44,715 nucleotides of DNA from an uncultured Collinsella sp. (GTDB lineage Bacteria; Actinomycetota; Coriobacteriia; Coriobacteriales; Coriobacteriaceae): NCBI GenBank assembly GCA_900542305.1, contig UQMU01000020.1, forward strand, positions 1 through 44,715, given 5' to 3'. This document shows, piece after piece, positions 25,865 to 33,500 of this stretch. Under the pieces are notes generated by a model that did not search any database, had not been told where the DNA came from, and worked only from the letters and a program-made list of their open reading frames with translations. The translations under genes were made by a program, and so were the position numbers. Within the stretch, counting starts at the first letter, position 1. Every line of letters starts with the position of its first letter.

Positions 25865-26823
25865 GCAATGCCCGCTCGACGAAGGCCCATACGAATCAGG
25901 CTGTCACAGACCTGCGGGAACGTCATGTCGTCGGTGTGGCGGATCTCGTCCGGATACAGCGACGTATCGGTCATGCCGGGAATGGTATTGGTCTCGAGGA
26001 TAACGGGGCCGTCCTCACTCACGATAAAGTCGCTGCGCGAGATACCCAGGCAACCGAGGGCCTTGTGAGCAGCACAGGCAAGCTCCTGAGCGCGAGCGTA
26101 ATTCTCGGGTGAAATCTGCGCCGGAATGCGATGGATGTCCGTAGGGTCGACATATTTCACGTCCAGATCGTAGAACTCGCAGTCCTCGGGTTTGCGAATC
26201 TCGACAATCGGCAGAGCGCGCACGTCGTCCTCGCCGTATACGCCGACGGTGATCTCGGTACCCTCGATGCACTTCTCGACCAGTACTTTGTCGCCGTACT
26301 CAAACGCCTTGGCGATTGCCGCGGGCAGCTCGGAGGGCTCATGGACCAGGGAAATGCCATAGCTGGAACCGTTGACGGCCGGCTTCACAAAGCAGCGCTC
26401 GCCACAAACCTCGACGATATGATCGATATCGACTTCATCGCCCACCTCGAGCGCAAGGCCGGGGGCAATGGGAATGCCCGCCTTGGCGTACAGGAGCTTA
26501 GAGACCTCCTTGTCGGCACCGCAGGCGCTGGCAAGCACGCCCGAAGCCGTGTAGGGGATACCCAGGGTCTCCATGGCGCCTTGCATGGCGCCATCCTCGC
26601 CGCCGGCACCGTGCATGGCGATAAACGCCACGTCAAAGCCGCCGGTTGCCATGGTTACCATAAAGTCATCAGCGGCCGTATCGAGCAGCTCCACCGAGGT
26701 GTAGCCGGCTTCCTTCAGTGCCACCACAACGTTCTTTCCCGAATTAAGCGAGATCTCGCGCTCAGCGGAATGACCGCCCGCCAAGACCGCTACGTGCATG
26801 TTCTCTAGGCTTTTACCCGGCAT
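25858..26823 (-). CDS. ddl: D-alanine--D-alanine ligase
   Basis: This 321-residue ATP-grasp enzyme makes D-Ala-D-Ala for peptidoglycan precursors in the cytoplasm. It shows the N-terminal AGGHSAEREISLNSG, the central PAVNGSSYGIS and EKCIEGTEITVGVYG, and the C-terminal ETNTIPGMTDTSLYP, all typical of Ddl. Length is slightly above the usual 305-320. The start ATG has AGGAGGAG 7 bases upstream. It faces away from rlmN and leads into the DnaQ-DinG gene. Confidence 0.95.
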   Translation of the reverse strand: MPGKSLENMHVAVLAGGHSAEREISLNSGKNVVVALKEAGYTSVELLDTAADDFMVTMATGGFDVAFIAMHGAGGEDGAMQGAMETLGIPYTASGVLASACGADKEVSKLLYAKAGIPIAPGLALEVGDEVDIDHIVEVCGERCFVKPAVNGSSYGISLVHEPSELPAAIAKAFEYGDKVLVEKCIEGTEITVGVYGEDDVRALPIVEIRKPEDCEFYDLDVKYVDPTDIHRIPAQISPENYARAQELACAAHKALGCLGISRSDFIVSEDGPVILETNTIPGMTDTSLYPDEIRHTDDMTFPQVCDSLIRMGLRRAGIAC

Positions 26824-26863
26824 GGGCAGACTCCTCCTCTATAATTTCTGCAGCTGATACCAT

Positions 26864-26893
26864 ATTGTAGCGATACCCTCTACGTTTCCCCAA
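26864..26893 (-). promoter_or_regulatory. Candidate promoter of ddl
   Basis: On the reverse strand TTGGGG (26893-26888), an 18-base spacer and TACAAT (26869-26864) lie about 40 bases before the ddl start. The -10 is good and the -35 weak. Confidence 0.4.
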
Positions 26894-26908
26894 AATCGAA
26901 AGGCTTCC

Positions 26909-27961
26909 ATGAATCCCAGGACTAAATCTCAGGACATTCGCGACTTGAGCCAAAACGATATTCGCGAGCTCGTGGCCGAGCTTGGCCAGCCCGCCTTCCG
27001 CGCGAAGCAGCTCATCGAATGGGTCTTTGAGAAGAACGTTTGTTCGTTCGACGACATGACCAACCTTCCCAAGGCTTTCCGCGAGCAGCTTAAAGAGGCT
27101 TTTGCCTTTGATACGCCGACTGAACTCACCAAGCAGGTTTCCAAAGATGGCTCGCGCAAGTATCTGCTCGAGTACCACGACGGCATTTCCGTCGAAACTG
27201 TCGGTATGCCCCGTCGCAACAAGCTTTCCGTCTGCGTTTCCACCCAGGCAGGCTGCGGCATGGGCTGTGCCTTTTGCGCTACCGGCCTCAACGGCCTCAA
27301 GCGCTCTCTGACCGCTCAAGAGATCGTCGACCAGGTACTTCATGTATCCAACGACTTTGGCGAGCGCGTCACGAGCGTTGTCTTCATGGGCCAGGGCGAG
27401 CCGTTTGCCAACTACGACGAGGTTCTCAAGGCGTTGCGAATCCTCAATGACCCTGATGGCATCGGTATCGGTGCTCGTCACCTCACCGTCTCTACCAGCG
27501 GCGTTATTCCCGGTATTCGCAAATTTGCGGACATCCCCGAGCAGTTCACGCTTGCCGTTTCCCTGCATTCCGCCATCCAGTCGACACGCAATAAGCTAAT
27601 GCCCGGTGTTAAGAAGTACACGCTACTTCGCCTTCACGAGGCGCTTCAACTCTACACCGAGAAGACTGGCCGCCGCCCGACCTATGAGTATGCCATGATC
27701 GAAGGCGTCAACGATACGAATCCCGAGATGCAGGCGCTCTGCGACTTCTGCGAGGGAACGTTGTGCCACGTTAACCTGATTCAGCTTAACGACATCGAGG
27801 GCAGCCCGCTCAAGCCGTCGCCGATTCATAAGGTTGAGGATCTTCAGCGTCGTCTTGAGTCCCGTGGCATCGAGACCACGATTCGTAACTCCCGTGGTAA
27901 CGATATTGACGCCGCTTGCGGACAGCTGAAGCAGCACTTCAAAGTTCAGAAGAACGCATAG
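26909..27961 (+). CDS. rlmN: Dual-specificity RNA methyltransferase RlmN
   Basis: This 350-residue radical-SAM enzyme methylates C2 of adenine 2503 in 23S rRNA (and adenine 37 in some tRNAs). The CxxxCxxC cluster motif is at Cys116, Cys120 and Cys123 (AGCGMGCAFCATG). GQGEP follows near 170, and the C-terminal RGNDIDAACGQL carries the second catalytic cysteine. Length is normal. The start ATG follows CGAAAGGCTTCC. It is transcribed away from ddl and ends at a strong terminator. A parS-like site lies between its stop and that terminator. Confidence 0.96.
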   Translation: MNPRTKSQDIRDLSQNDIRELVAELGQPAFRAKQLIEWVFEKNVCSFDDMTNLPKAFREQLKEAFAFDTPTELTKQVSKDGSRKYLLEYHDGISVETVGMPRRNKLSVCVSTQAGCGMGCAFCATGLNGLKRSLTAQEIVDQVLHVSNDFGERVTSVVFMGQGEPFANYDEVLKALRILNDPDGIGIGARHLTVSTSGVIPGIRKFADIPEQFTLAVSLHSAIQSTRNKLMPGVKKYTLLRLHEALQLYTEKTGRRPTYEYAMIEGVNDTNPEMQALCDFCEGTLCHVNLIQLNDIEGSPLKPSPIHKVEDLQRRLESRGIETTIRNSRGNDIDAACGQLKQHFKVQKNA

Positions 27962-27979
27962 GGGAGTCGCACCCCAAAA

Positions 27980-27995
27980 CGTTTCATGTGAAACA
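27980..27995. promoter_or_regulatory. parS-like site (14 of 16 bases)
   Basis: CGTTTCATGTGAAACA differs from the parS consensus TGTTTCACGTGAAACA at two positions. It lies 19 bases after the rlmN stop, about 2.1 kb from the perfect parS cluster. It is a plausible weaker ParB site. Confidence 0.6.
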
Positions 27996-27999
27996 TCGA

Positions 28000-28040
28000 A
28001 CGGCCCCGGTTACAGGAGATGCAACCGGGGCCGTTTTATT
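28000..28040 (+). terminator. Terminator of rlmN
   Basis: ACGGCCCCGGTT (28000-28011) pairs with AACCGGGGCCGT (28023-28034) and is followed by TTTATTTATT. Confidence 0.9.
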
Positions 28041-28090
28041 TATTGACCTTAATTTTGAATCAGCTGCTACCTGTCCCATTTTTTACGGCC

Positions 28091-28132
28091 AAAATAAGGG
28101 GTCCTTGCCTCGTGAATCAGACAAGGACCCCT
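28091..28132 (-). terminator. Terminator of the parAB operon
   Basis: On the reverse strand AGGGGTCCTTG (28132-28122) pairs with CAAGGACCCCT (28107-28097) and is followed by TATTTTGG. It lies 30 bases past the stop of the 84-aa gene. Confidence 0.75.
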
Positions 28133-28150
28133 CAAAATATGCTAAGTAAT

Positions 28151-28166
28151 TATTAGGTACCTAATA
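28151..28166. repeat. 16-bp perfect palindrome containing TTAGGTACCTAA (copy 1)
   Basis: TATTAGGTACCTAATA is a perfect palindrome that includes the stop codon of the leftward 84-aa gene. Its 12-bp core recurs at 31657-31668, just upstream of jag. The two copies bracket the jag-rsmG-parA-parB block. Confidence 0.6.
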
Positions 28167-28415
28167 GCCTACATTTTCCCATTGGTTACTAACCCAACCT
28201 TGATTAATCTTGGGATTCTTCGTTACCTGAGCCGTACGCATGGCAACATCTTCTGTCATAACATCCATTTTCTTCTTGGATGTATCGACAATATCTTGCG
28301 CACTACGAAGCAAACGACCTCGAAGTTCATCGTCTGTCGCGATCTTATAGCCAGCAAAGGCACCAGCCGCGACAGTCGTCGCCAATGCAATCGCAGTTAA
28401 AATCCTATTCCTCAT
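28161..28415 (-). CDS. Small membrane-anchored protein of unknown function, possibly YtxH-like (84 aa)
   Basis: The protein begins MRNRILTAIALATTVAAGAF, a short basic end followed by a hydrophobic helix, then a helical, charged tail (DELRGRLLRSAQDIVDTSKK). The size and layout resemble YtxH-type proteins, but no firm family was recognised. The ATG at 28415 has AAGGAGG 6 bases upstream and overlaps the end of parB by 11 bases, so it is translated together with parAB. Its position suggests a link to chromosome segregation or the cell envelope, which is inference. Confidence 0.72.
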   Translation of the reverse strand: MRNRILTAIALATTVAAGAFAGYKIATDDELRGRLLRSAQDIVDTSKKKMDVMTEDVAMRTAQVTKNPKINQGWVSNQWENVGY

Positions 28416-29310
28416 CTTGGCCTCCTTGATCAAACTGAATCATTTCGCCAAGAATACGAGAGAGCTCTTCCTCGTCTTTAAACTCAATCTCAATCTTATT
28501 CTTTCCACGCGAGCTCTTAACACGCACGTTGGTATTAAAAACCTGACGAAGCACGCGGGCAGCCTTTTTAAAAGACTGAGGCGTTGCAGGCCTCGGCGTC
28601 TTAGGTGTCTCTCCGGCAGAAAACAACGGAGCAAGATTTTCTGTCGCTCTTACGGAAAGGCCCTCTGCAACAACCTTCTCTGCAAGTCGAATTCGAGCGT
28701 CCTCATAGGGAACTGCAAGAATCGCACGTGCATGACCAGCAGTAAGTTTGCCCTCAAAAATCATCTGCTGAACAACTTCAGGGAGATCGAGAAGGCGCAG
28801 CGAGTTTGTAATTGCAGAGCGTGACTTGCTGACTGCCTTCGACAATGCCTCCTGGGTCATACCGCTGGCATCGATAAGCTGGCGATAGCCCTTAGCCTCT
28901 TCGACGGGATTCAGATCAGAACGCTGAAGGTTTTCGATCAGAGCAAGAGCCAGCATCTCTTCATCATTAACATCTTTAATGATGACGGGCAGCTCCTCAA
29001 GACCAGCAAGCTTTGACGCTTGGTAACGACGCTCACCAGCGATGATCTCATAGCCGTTTCCATGCTTGCGAACCAAAAGCGGCTGCAAGACGCCATGTTC
29101 TTGGATTGATTCGCTCAACTCACGAAGTTCAGTTTCGTTAAAGTGAATTCGCGGCTGATTAGGGTTGGGAACGATATCCTCAATAGGTAGTTTTGTTTCA
29201 GATGCGGCATTCGAAGCCGATGCAGCCGAACCACCGGTCTCATACTCGGCCTCTGAGACCAAAGCATTGAGTCCACGTCCCAATCCGCCACGTTTCTTTA
29301 CACTAGGCAC
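28405..29310 (-). CDS. parB: Chromosome-partitioning protein ParB (Spo0J)
   Basis: This 301-residue protein has a disordered start with a GLGRGLNALV motif (about 9-18, the ParA-stimulating region). The ParB/Srx CTPase domain follows, with GERRYQAS (box II) and ENLQRSDLNP (box III), then a helix-turn-helix (about 150-190: MTQEALSKAVSKSRSAITNS) and a C-terminal dimer domain. ParB loads on parS, spreads as a CTP-dependent clamp and recruits SMC. It begins at a GTG that overlaps the parA stop by 8 bases, with AGAGGTGA upstream. Three perfect parS sites lie just before parA. Confidence 0.96.
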   Translation of the reverse strand: MPSVKKRGGLGRGLNALVSEAEYETGGSAASASNAASETKLPIEDIVPNPNQPRIHFNETELRELSESIQEHGVLQPLLVRKHGNGYEIIAGERRYQASKLAGLEELPVIIKDVNDEEMLALALIENLQRSDLNPVEEAKGYRQLIDASGMTQEALSKAVSKSRSAITNSLRLLDLPEVVQQMIFEGKLTAGHARAILAVPYEDARIRLAEKVVAEGLSVRATENLAPLFSAGETPKTPRPATPQSFKKAARVLRQVFNTNVRVKSSRGKNKIEIEFKDEEELSRILGEMIQFDQGGQDEE

Positions 29311-30103
29311 GCTTGATCACCTCTTTTGCAAGGTTCATATATGCTTTTGCACCCTTATTTTGAGGTGCATAGGTAATTACCGGTTCCCCAAAAGACGGAG
29401 CTTCGGAGATTTTAACCGTACGGGGGATCAACGTCTTAAATGCCTTATCACCAAAGTACGATTGAACCTCCTCAACAACCTGATTCGATAGAGAAGTACG
29501 CGAGTCATACATGGTCATAAGCACACCGTAGGTGTCTAAGCCCTTGTTCAGACGAGATTTGACCATCTTCATTGACTCAAGCAGCTTCGTAACGCCCTCG
29601 AGTGCGTAATACTCGCACTGGATCGGAATCAAAACGCTGTCTGCTGCGGTCAAAGCGTTGATAGTAAGCAGGCCGAGCGAAGGAGGGCAGTCAATGAAAA
29701 TAAAATCGAACTCGTCCTGAATCGGCTCAAGCAAATCTTTGAGACGGGTTTCACGAGCAATTGCGCTTACGAGTTCAATTTCCGCGCCTGCAAGCTGAAT
29801 TGTAGCCGGAATTACGAATACCTTTTTGCAATTTGTATCAAGAACAAGCGATTCTGCCGGCACATCATTCAGCAATGCATCATAGATGCAGTGATCAAGG
29901 TCTTCTTTTTCAATTCCGAATCCACTGGTGCTGTTTCCCTGCGGATCAAAATCAACAATCAGTGTCTTACGACCCTGCTCACCCAGTGCTGCTGCAAGGT
30001 TTACAGCCGTCGTTGACTTACCGACGCCGCCTTTTTGATTGATGATTGCAATGATACGCGTGTCTTTTGCGCTCTTAGAACGCTTAACGTCGCGAAATCC
30101 CAC
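29303..30103 (-). CDS. parA: Chromosome-partitioning ATPase ParA (Soj)
   Basis: This 266-residue deviant Walker ATPase has KGGVGKSTT (about 24-32), DFDPQGNST in the A' region and FIFIDCPPSLG (Walker B). It moves ParB-parS complexes and in some species affects DnaA. The GTG start at 30103 has AGGAGGGACC directly upstream. It lies between the parS cluster and parB. The gene, with rsmG and parB, is richer in A/T than most of the window. Confidence 0.96.
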   Translation of the reverse strand: MGFRDVKRSKSAKDTRIIAIINQKGGVGKSTTAVNLAAALGEQGRKTLIVDFDPQGNSTSGFGIEKEDLDHCIYDALLNDVPAESLVLDTNCKKVFVIPATIQLAGAEIELVSAIARETRLKDLLEPIQDEFDFIFIDCPPSLGLLTINALTAADSVLIPIQCEYYALEGVTKLLESMKMVKSRLNKGLDTYGVLMTMYDSRTSLSNQVVEEVQSYFGDKAFKTLIPRTVKISEAPSFGEPVITYAPQNKGAKAYMNLAKEVIKRA

Positions 30104-30142
30104 GGTCCCTCCTGGTGTGTATTAAAGCTGTCAAACGGAGGA

Positions 30143-30236
30143 TGTTTCACGTGAAACATTCCGAATCGATAGCAACTGCTATGTTTCACGTGAAACACTG
30201 CAAGCTGTTAGTAACCATTATGTTTCACGTGAAACA
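30143..30236. promoter_or_regulatory. Cluster of three perfect parS sites, 39-bp period
   Basis: TGTTTCACGTGAAACA occurs exactly at 30143-30158, 30182-30197 and 30221-30236, all in the rsmG-parA gap. The starts are exactly 39 bases apart. The last copy ends one base before the rsmG stop codon. These are the main ParB loading sites near the origin. Confidence 0.97.
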
Positions 30237-30237
30237 T

Positions 30238-30975
30238 CTAGGCAAGCGGATTCTTCTTTGCCATGCCATTTGCACGAGGCAATGAAACGGATGCTGAATG
30301 ACTCTTCTTAAGAACAATGAACTCCCTGTGACCCAAGCCTTCAGGCAAATCAATTGCGTCATTCAGAAGCAAAGTGAAGCCGCAAATCTTAGCTGCTGAC
30401 ATGCCGGAAGCAAGCTCCTCATCCGAAGGATTGCCCTTGGTGATAACAAATAGCCCTCCATCCTTCAGGTACGGAGCCGCATACTCAACAAGAATCGGTA
30501 GAGGGGCCAGTGCGCGGGCGGTTACAACGGAGAACTGCTTCTTATGGCTTCGAGCATATTCTTCAAGACGATCATGAACCGCATGAGCATGTTTCAATCC
30601 AAGAGCATGGACAAAGGAATTAACCGCATCAACCTTCTTGCCAACAGAGTCAATATAAGTAGCTTTACGATGCGTGGTTATGGTTAATGGAATACCAGGG
30701 AAGCCCGCACCTGTTCCCATATCGAGCAAAGCTCCCTCAGGAGCCTTATTGATATAGGGGAGCAAAACAAGTGAGTCGAGGATATGAAGTACGGCAGCAT
30801 CTTCTACGTTAAGAATACGGGTGAGATTGGTTGTCTTATTTGTTTCTAGAACCAAATCCAAATGCTGGATACATTTCCTCAGCTCAATATCAGTTACGCT
30901 CAAGGAATATTCTTTGCAATAGGAAGTTAGACGACTCAACATCTCGTCAGCCTGCTGATCGGTAAGTACAAACAA
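30238..30975 (-). CDS. rsmG: 16S rRNA (guanine527-N7)-methyltransferase RsmG
   Basis: This 245-residue SAM-dependent methyltransferase modifies G527 of 16S rRNA. It shows LLDMGTGAGFPGIPL (SAM loop), YIDSVGKKVDAVNSF and VTARALAPL, all family hallmarks. The start chosen is TTG at 30975, because AAAGGAG lies 6 bases upstream. The longer frame from TTG at 31023 has no ribosome site and would begin at the T run of the jag terminator. Loss of RsmG gives low-level streptomycin resistance in other bacteria. Confidence 0.92.
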   Translation of the reverse strand: MFVLTDQQADEMLSRLTSYCKEYSLSVTDIELRKCIQHLDLVLETNKTTNLTRILNVEDAAVLHILDSLVLLPYINKAPEGALLDMGTGAGFPGIPLTITTHRKATYIDSVGKKVDAVNSFVHALGLKHAHAVHDRLEEYARSHKKQFSVVTARALAPLPILVEYAAPYLKDGGLFVITKGNPSDEELASGMSAAKICGFTLLLNDAIDLPEGLGHREFIVLKKSHSASVSLPRANGMAKKNPLA

Positions 30976-31021
30976 CTGAAGCTCCTTTCTGACAAAAATC
31001 AGCGTATCGAGAACTTTTGAC

Positions 31022-31053
31022 AAAAAAGGGGGACGTGGAAACCACGTCCCCCT
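31022..31053 (-). terminator. Terminator between jag and rsmG
   Basis: On the reverse strand AGGGGGACGTGG (31053-31042) pairs with CCACGTCCCCCT (31038-31027) around a 3-base loop, followed by TTTTTTG. It separates the rpmH-jag transcript from rsmG-parAB. Confidence 0.88.
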
Positions 31054-31071
31054 AGCATAAGCTCGAGTAGA

Positions 31072-31641
31072 TTATCGAGCAACAATCACCACATGGCGAT
31101 CAGGGTCAGAACCCTCAGAATGAGTATCGACTGCATCGTTGCCACGAAGTGCAATGTGAACCAGTCGGCGCTCGTAGGCATTCATGGGCGGAAGCGAAAC
31201 ACTCTTATGAGTGCGGATGGCACGCTCGGCAGCAGACTGAGCCATGGAGGCGACCTTATCCTGACGGCGACTCTTGTATCCCTCGACGTCCACTACAACC
31301 GGATACCTAAAGCCAAGCTTGCGGCTCACCAGCAAAGAGAACATAACCTGAAGAGCATCAAGAGTGCGACCATGACGGCCAATGAGAACAGCAAGGTCGG
31401 GAGCCGTTACATCCAAAATCAGCTCACCCTCGTCGCCCTCATACTCATCGATAGGAGAGTTGGCGGCATCGAAGTGCGAAAGGATGGAACGCAGGATGGA
31501 AATCGCAACATCGGCAATGGTGTCGAGCTCCTCATCGGTCAGCTCTTCACCAGCCTTGTAGCGCTGTGCAATCTCGGGATAATCGCCCGCGACCTGCGGG
31601 GCAACCTCCTCAAGCATATCCTCGATGATCTCTTCAGACAT
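31072..31641 (-). CDS. jag: RNA-binding protein Jag/KhpB (KH and R3H domains)
   Basis: This 189-residue protein has a KH domain (about 70-130, with VLIGRHGRTLDALQ as the GxxG loop) and an R3H domain (about 130-189, with PPMNAYERRLVHIAL). KhpB (EloR) binds RNA and affects cell elongation. The separate N-terminal Jag domain of Firmicutes proteins is missing; here the first 65 residues are acidic and helical. The ATG at 31641 has TTGGAG 7 bases upstream, and the TTG at 31653 is less likely. A 12-bp palindrome lies between the yidC stop and this start. Confidence 0.9.
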   Translation of the reverse strand: MSEEIIEDMLEEVAPQVAGDYPEIAQRYKAGEELTDEELDTIADVAISILRSILSHFDAANSPIDEYEGDEGELILDVTAPDLAVLIGRHGRTLDALQVMFSLLVSRKLGFRYPVVVDVEGYKSRRQDKVASMAQSAAERAIRTHKSVSLPPMNAYERRLVHIALRGNDAVDTHSEGSDPDRHVVIVAR

Positions 31642-31656
31642 AACGTACTCCAAAAG

Positions 31657-31668
31657 TTAGGTACCTAA
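31657..31668. repeat. 12-bp palindrome TTAGGTACCTAA (copy 2)
   Basis: This is identical to the core of the palindrome at 28151-28166. It lies 15 bases upstream of jag and 17 after the yidC stop. The function is unknown. Confidence 0.6.
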
Positions 31669-31685
31669 ATAAGATTGATATCCCA

Positions 31686-32456
31686 CTACTTCTTCTTGTG
31701 CGGGCGCGGCTTCTTCTCGCGACGAGTGACCTCAACCTGCAGCGGAGCGTTCTTAAGACGCTCCTCCTCATCGGCCTTCGCCTTGTCGATGACCTTCTGC
31801 GTCACAAAAAACTGCTGGATAACCTGCCAAGCAGACGAGACGTCGTAGTACAGCAGAACACCAACGGGAAGGCTCCAGCCCATCCAAAGCATCATGACCG
31901 TCATGACAACGGCCATCATACGCATGCTCTGAGCCTGCTGGCCGGTCTGGTTGCGCGACATATAGAGCTGCGGAATCAGGGTCAGGACGGCAAACAGGAT
32001 CAGGCAAACCAGCGCAGGCAGTGCAACCATAAAGCCATCGGCAAAGGAAGCGCTCGGCGTGGTGGTCAGGTCGGGCAGGATGTTGAAGAACGAGAACGTG
32101 CCGTTGTTAAAGTACTGCGGCAGGTTGCGCAGCAATGTAAACAGGGCGAACAGGATAGGCATCTGAATCAGCAGCGGCAGACAGCCAGCCATGGGGTTGA
32201 ACTTGTTCTCGCTGTAGAACTTCTGCATCTCCTCGGCCTGACGCTGGGGATCGTCGGCATAGCGCTCCTGGATCTCGAGCATCTTGGGCTGCAGCACCTG
32301 CATGCGAGCCGTCGACTTGGTCGACTTGAGCATAAGCGGCGTCAGCAGCAGACGGATGATGACCACCAGGATGATGATGGACAGGCCCCAGTCGACCGCA
32401 AAGGTCTGGATGAGCTTGAGCAGCTCGAAAAGGATGTTAACGATCCAATCCCACAT
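31686..32456 (-). CDS. yidC: Membrane protein insertase YidC
   Basis: This 256-residue Oxa1/YidC-family protein inserts proteins into the membrane alone or with SecYEG. It is the short Gram-positive form with five hydrophobic segments. The conserved Arg in the first core helix is seen in VVIIRLLLTPL, followed by the cytoplasmic hairpin (MLEIQERYADDPQRQAEEMQ). A basic tail (RREKKPRPHKKK) probably contacts the ribosome. No lipobox is seen. GGAGG lies upstream of the ATG. It belongs to the rpmH-rnpA-yidD-yidC-jag series. Confidence 0.95.
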   Translation of the reverse strand: MWDWIVNILFELLKLIQTFAVDWGLSIIILVVIIRLLLTPLMLKSTKSTARMQVLQPKMLEIQERYADDPQRQAEEMQKFYSENKFNPMAGCLPLLIQMPILFALFTLLRNLPQYFNNGTFSFFNILPDLTTTPSASFADGFMVALPALVCLILFAVLTLIPQLYMSRNQTGQQAQSMRMMAVVMTVMMLWMGWSLPVGVLLYYDVSSAWQVIQQFFVTQKVIDKAKADEEERLKNAPLQVEVTRREKKPRPHKKK

Positions 32457-32485
32457 GTAAGTTTTCCTCCGATAGCGAGTGCCCG

Positions 32486-32710
32486 CTAGGGCACAGGGTC
32501 ATAACCGCCGACGTGCAGGGGATTGCAGCGAGCGATGCGCCTCACGGCAAGCCAGCAGCCTCTCAAAACACCGTGCTTCTCAATCGCCTGGATGGCGTAT
32601 TGCGAGCACGTTGGGTAATAAATGCAGGCGTCAGGCAATAAGGGCGAAATAACCTGTTGATATATGCGAATAGGAGCGATGGCAACACGTCGCAAAACGT
32701 GATTGCTCAT
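32486..32710 (-). CDS. yidD: Membrane protein insertion efficiency factor YidD
   Basis: This 74-residue protein carries the family core YYPTCSQYAIQAIEKHG and ends RCNPLHVGGYDPVP. Its start overlaps the rnpA stop (ATGA), showing tight coupling. YidD helps YidC-dependent insertion. Length is normal. Confidence 0.95.
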   Translation of the reverse strand: MSNHVLRRVAIAPIRIYQQVISPLLPDACIYYPTCSQYAIQAIEKHGVLRGCWLAVRRIARCNPLHVGGYDPVP

Positions 32711-33045
32711 CGCTCCTCCCCGGCAACGCCGGCGCGCTTCATAAGCGAACGCAACGCCTTGTCCATCTCCTGCGGCGAGGAAACCCTCGTCTTGGGAGTT
32801 GCAAACAAGATGATGTCATAACCCGCAACGGGAAATCCGCAGCTGCGGGCGGCCTCGCGCATCACACGCTTAGATCGGTTGCGCACGACGGCACAACCGA
32901 GTCGCTTAGCACCAACGAAGGCGACCCTTCCGGAGTCGCCTTCGCCAACCGATTCACATATGGTCATTCGAATCAGAGGGTGATTGAAACGACGCCCCTG
33001 ACTGAACACATGCTCGAAATCTTGCCGAGACTTAATAGTCTTCAT
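32707..33045 (-). CDS. rnpA: Ribonuclease P protein component
   Basis: This 112-residue basic protein binds RNase P RNA and helps process the 5' ends of tRNAs. The signature VVRNRSKRVMREAAR is present at about 53-67, and SRQDFEHVFSQGRRF near the start. It begins at an ATG 20 bases after the rpmH stop and overlaps yidD by 4 bases. Confidence 0.95.
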   Translation of the reverse strand: MKTIKSRQDFEHVFSQGRRFNHPLIRMTICESVGEGDSGRVAFVGAKRLGCAVVRNRSKRVMREAARSCGFPVAGYDIILFATPKTRVSSPQEMDKALRSLMKRAGVAGEER

Positions 33046-33065
33046 GCGAGATGTGTGTATCGCTG

Positions 33066-33200
33066 CTAGACAGTGAGACGCTTGCGGCCCTTGGCGCGAC
33101 GACGGGCGAGCACGGCACGACCACCCTTAGTGGCCATACGGGCACGGAAGCCATGGGTCTTGGCACGCTTACGCTTATTAGGCTGATACGTACGCTTCAT
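33066..33200 (-). CDS. rpmH: 50S ribosomal protein L34
   Basis: This 44-residue protein begins MKRTYQPNKRKRAKTHGF and ends AKGRKRLTV, an exact fit to L34. The ATG at 33200 is chosen because AGGAGG lies 8 bases upstream; the longer frame is not real. It heads the leftward transcript, with a strong promoter at 33273-33302. Confidence 0.98.
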   Translation of the reverse strand: MKRTYQPNKRKRAKTHGFRARMATKGGRAVLARRRAKGRKRLTV

Positions 33201-33272
33201 CTTAAGTTCCTCCTGCTGCATTTCGAGTGTCCGCGGGGACGCGGACGCAGATATAGACACGTGAGCTTGAAG

Positions 33273-33302
33273 ATTGTAGGGAAATCAATGTTCAAATGTC
33301 AA
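33273..33302 (-). promoter_or_regulatory. Promoter of rpmH
   Basis: On the reverse strand the consensus TTGACA (33302-33297), an 18-base spacer and TACAAT (33278-33273) precede rpmH by about 70 bases. Confidence 0.8.
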
Positions 33303-33500
33303 GAAATCAAAGGTAAAAGGTTGCGCAGTTCACACGGTTCCCCCATAAGCCAAGCTCGATTTAGCGGTGCATGGCAACTTTTCACGATATTTCATCGAGT
33401 TTTCAACAGGTCATGTTGGCAATGTTGAGAACTTTTCGTCCGTTTTCTAAAGTTTTCAACAGGTTTTGAAAGTTTGTCGAAAGATGAGAAACATTGCACG
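33303..33500. other. Candidate origin region, upstream part (DnaA-box-like sites)
   Basis: This gap at the point where transcription diverges contains TTTTCAACA at 33400-33408 and 33453-33461, TGTTGAGAA at 33423-33431, and the 19-mer TTTTGAAAGTTTGTCGAAA at 33464-33482. That 19-mer recurs with 3 differences after dnaA (36654-36672). No perfect TTATCCACA box is seen. Together with 36639-36876 it may form a bipartite oriC; this is inference. Confidence 0.6.

Noticed and set aside
30976..31023. Longer form of RsmG from TTG at 31023
   Set aside because: The start would sit at the end of the jag terminator T run without a ribosome site; TTG at 30975 has AAAGGAG.
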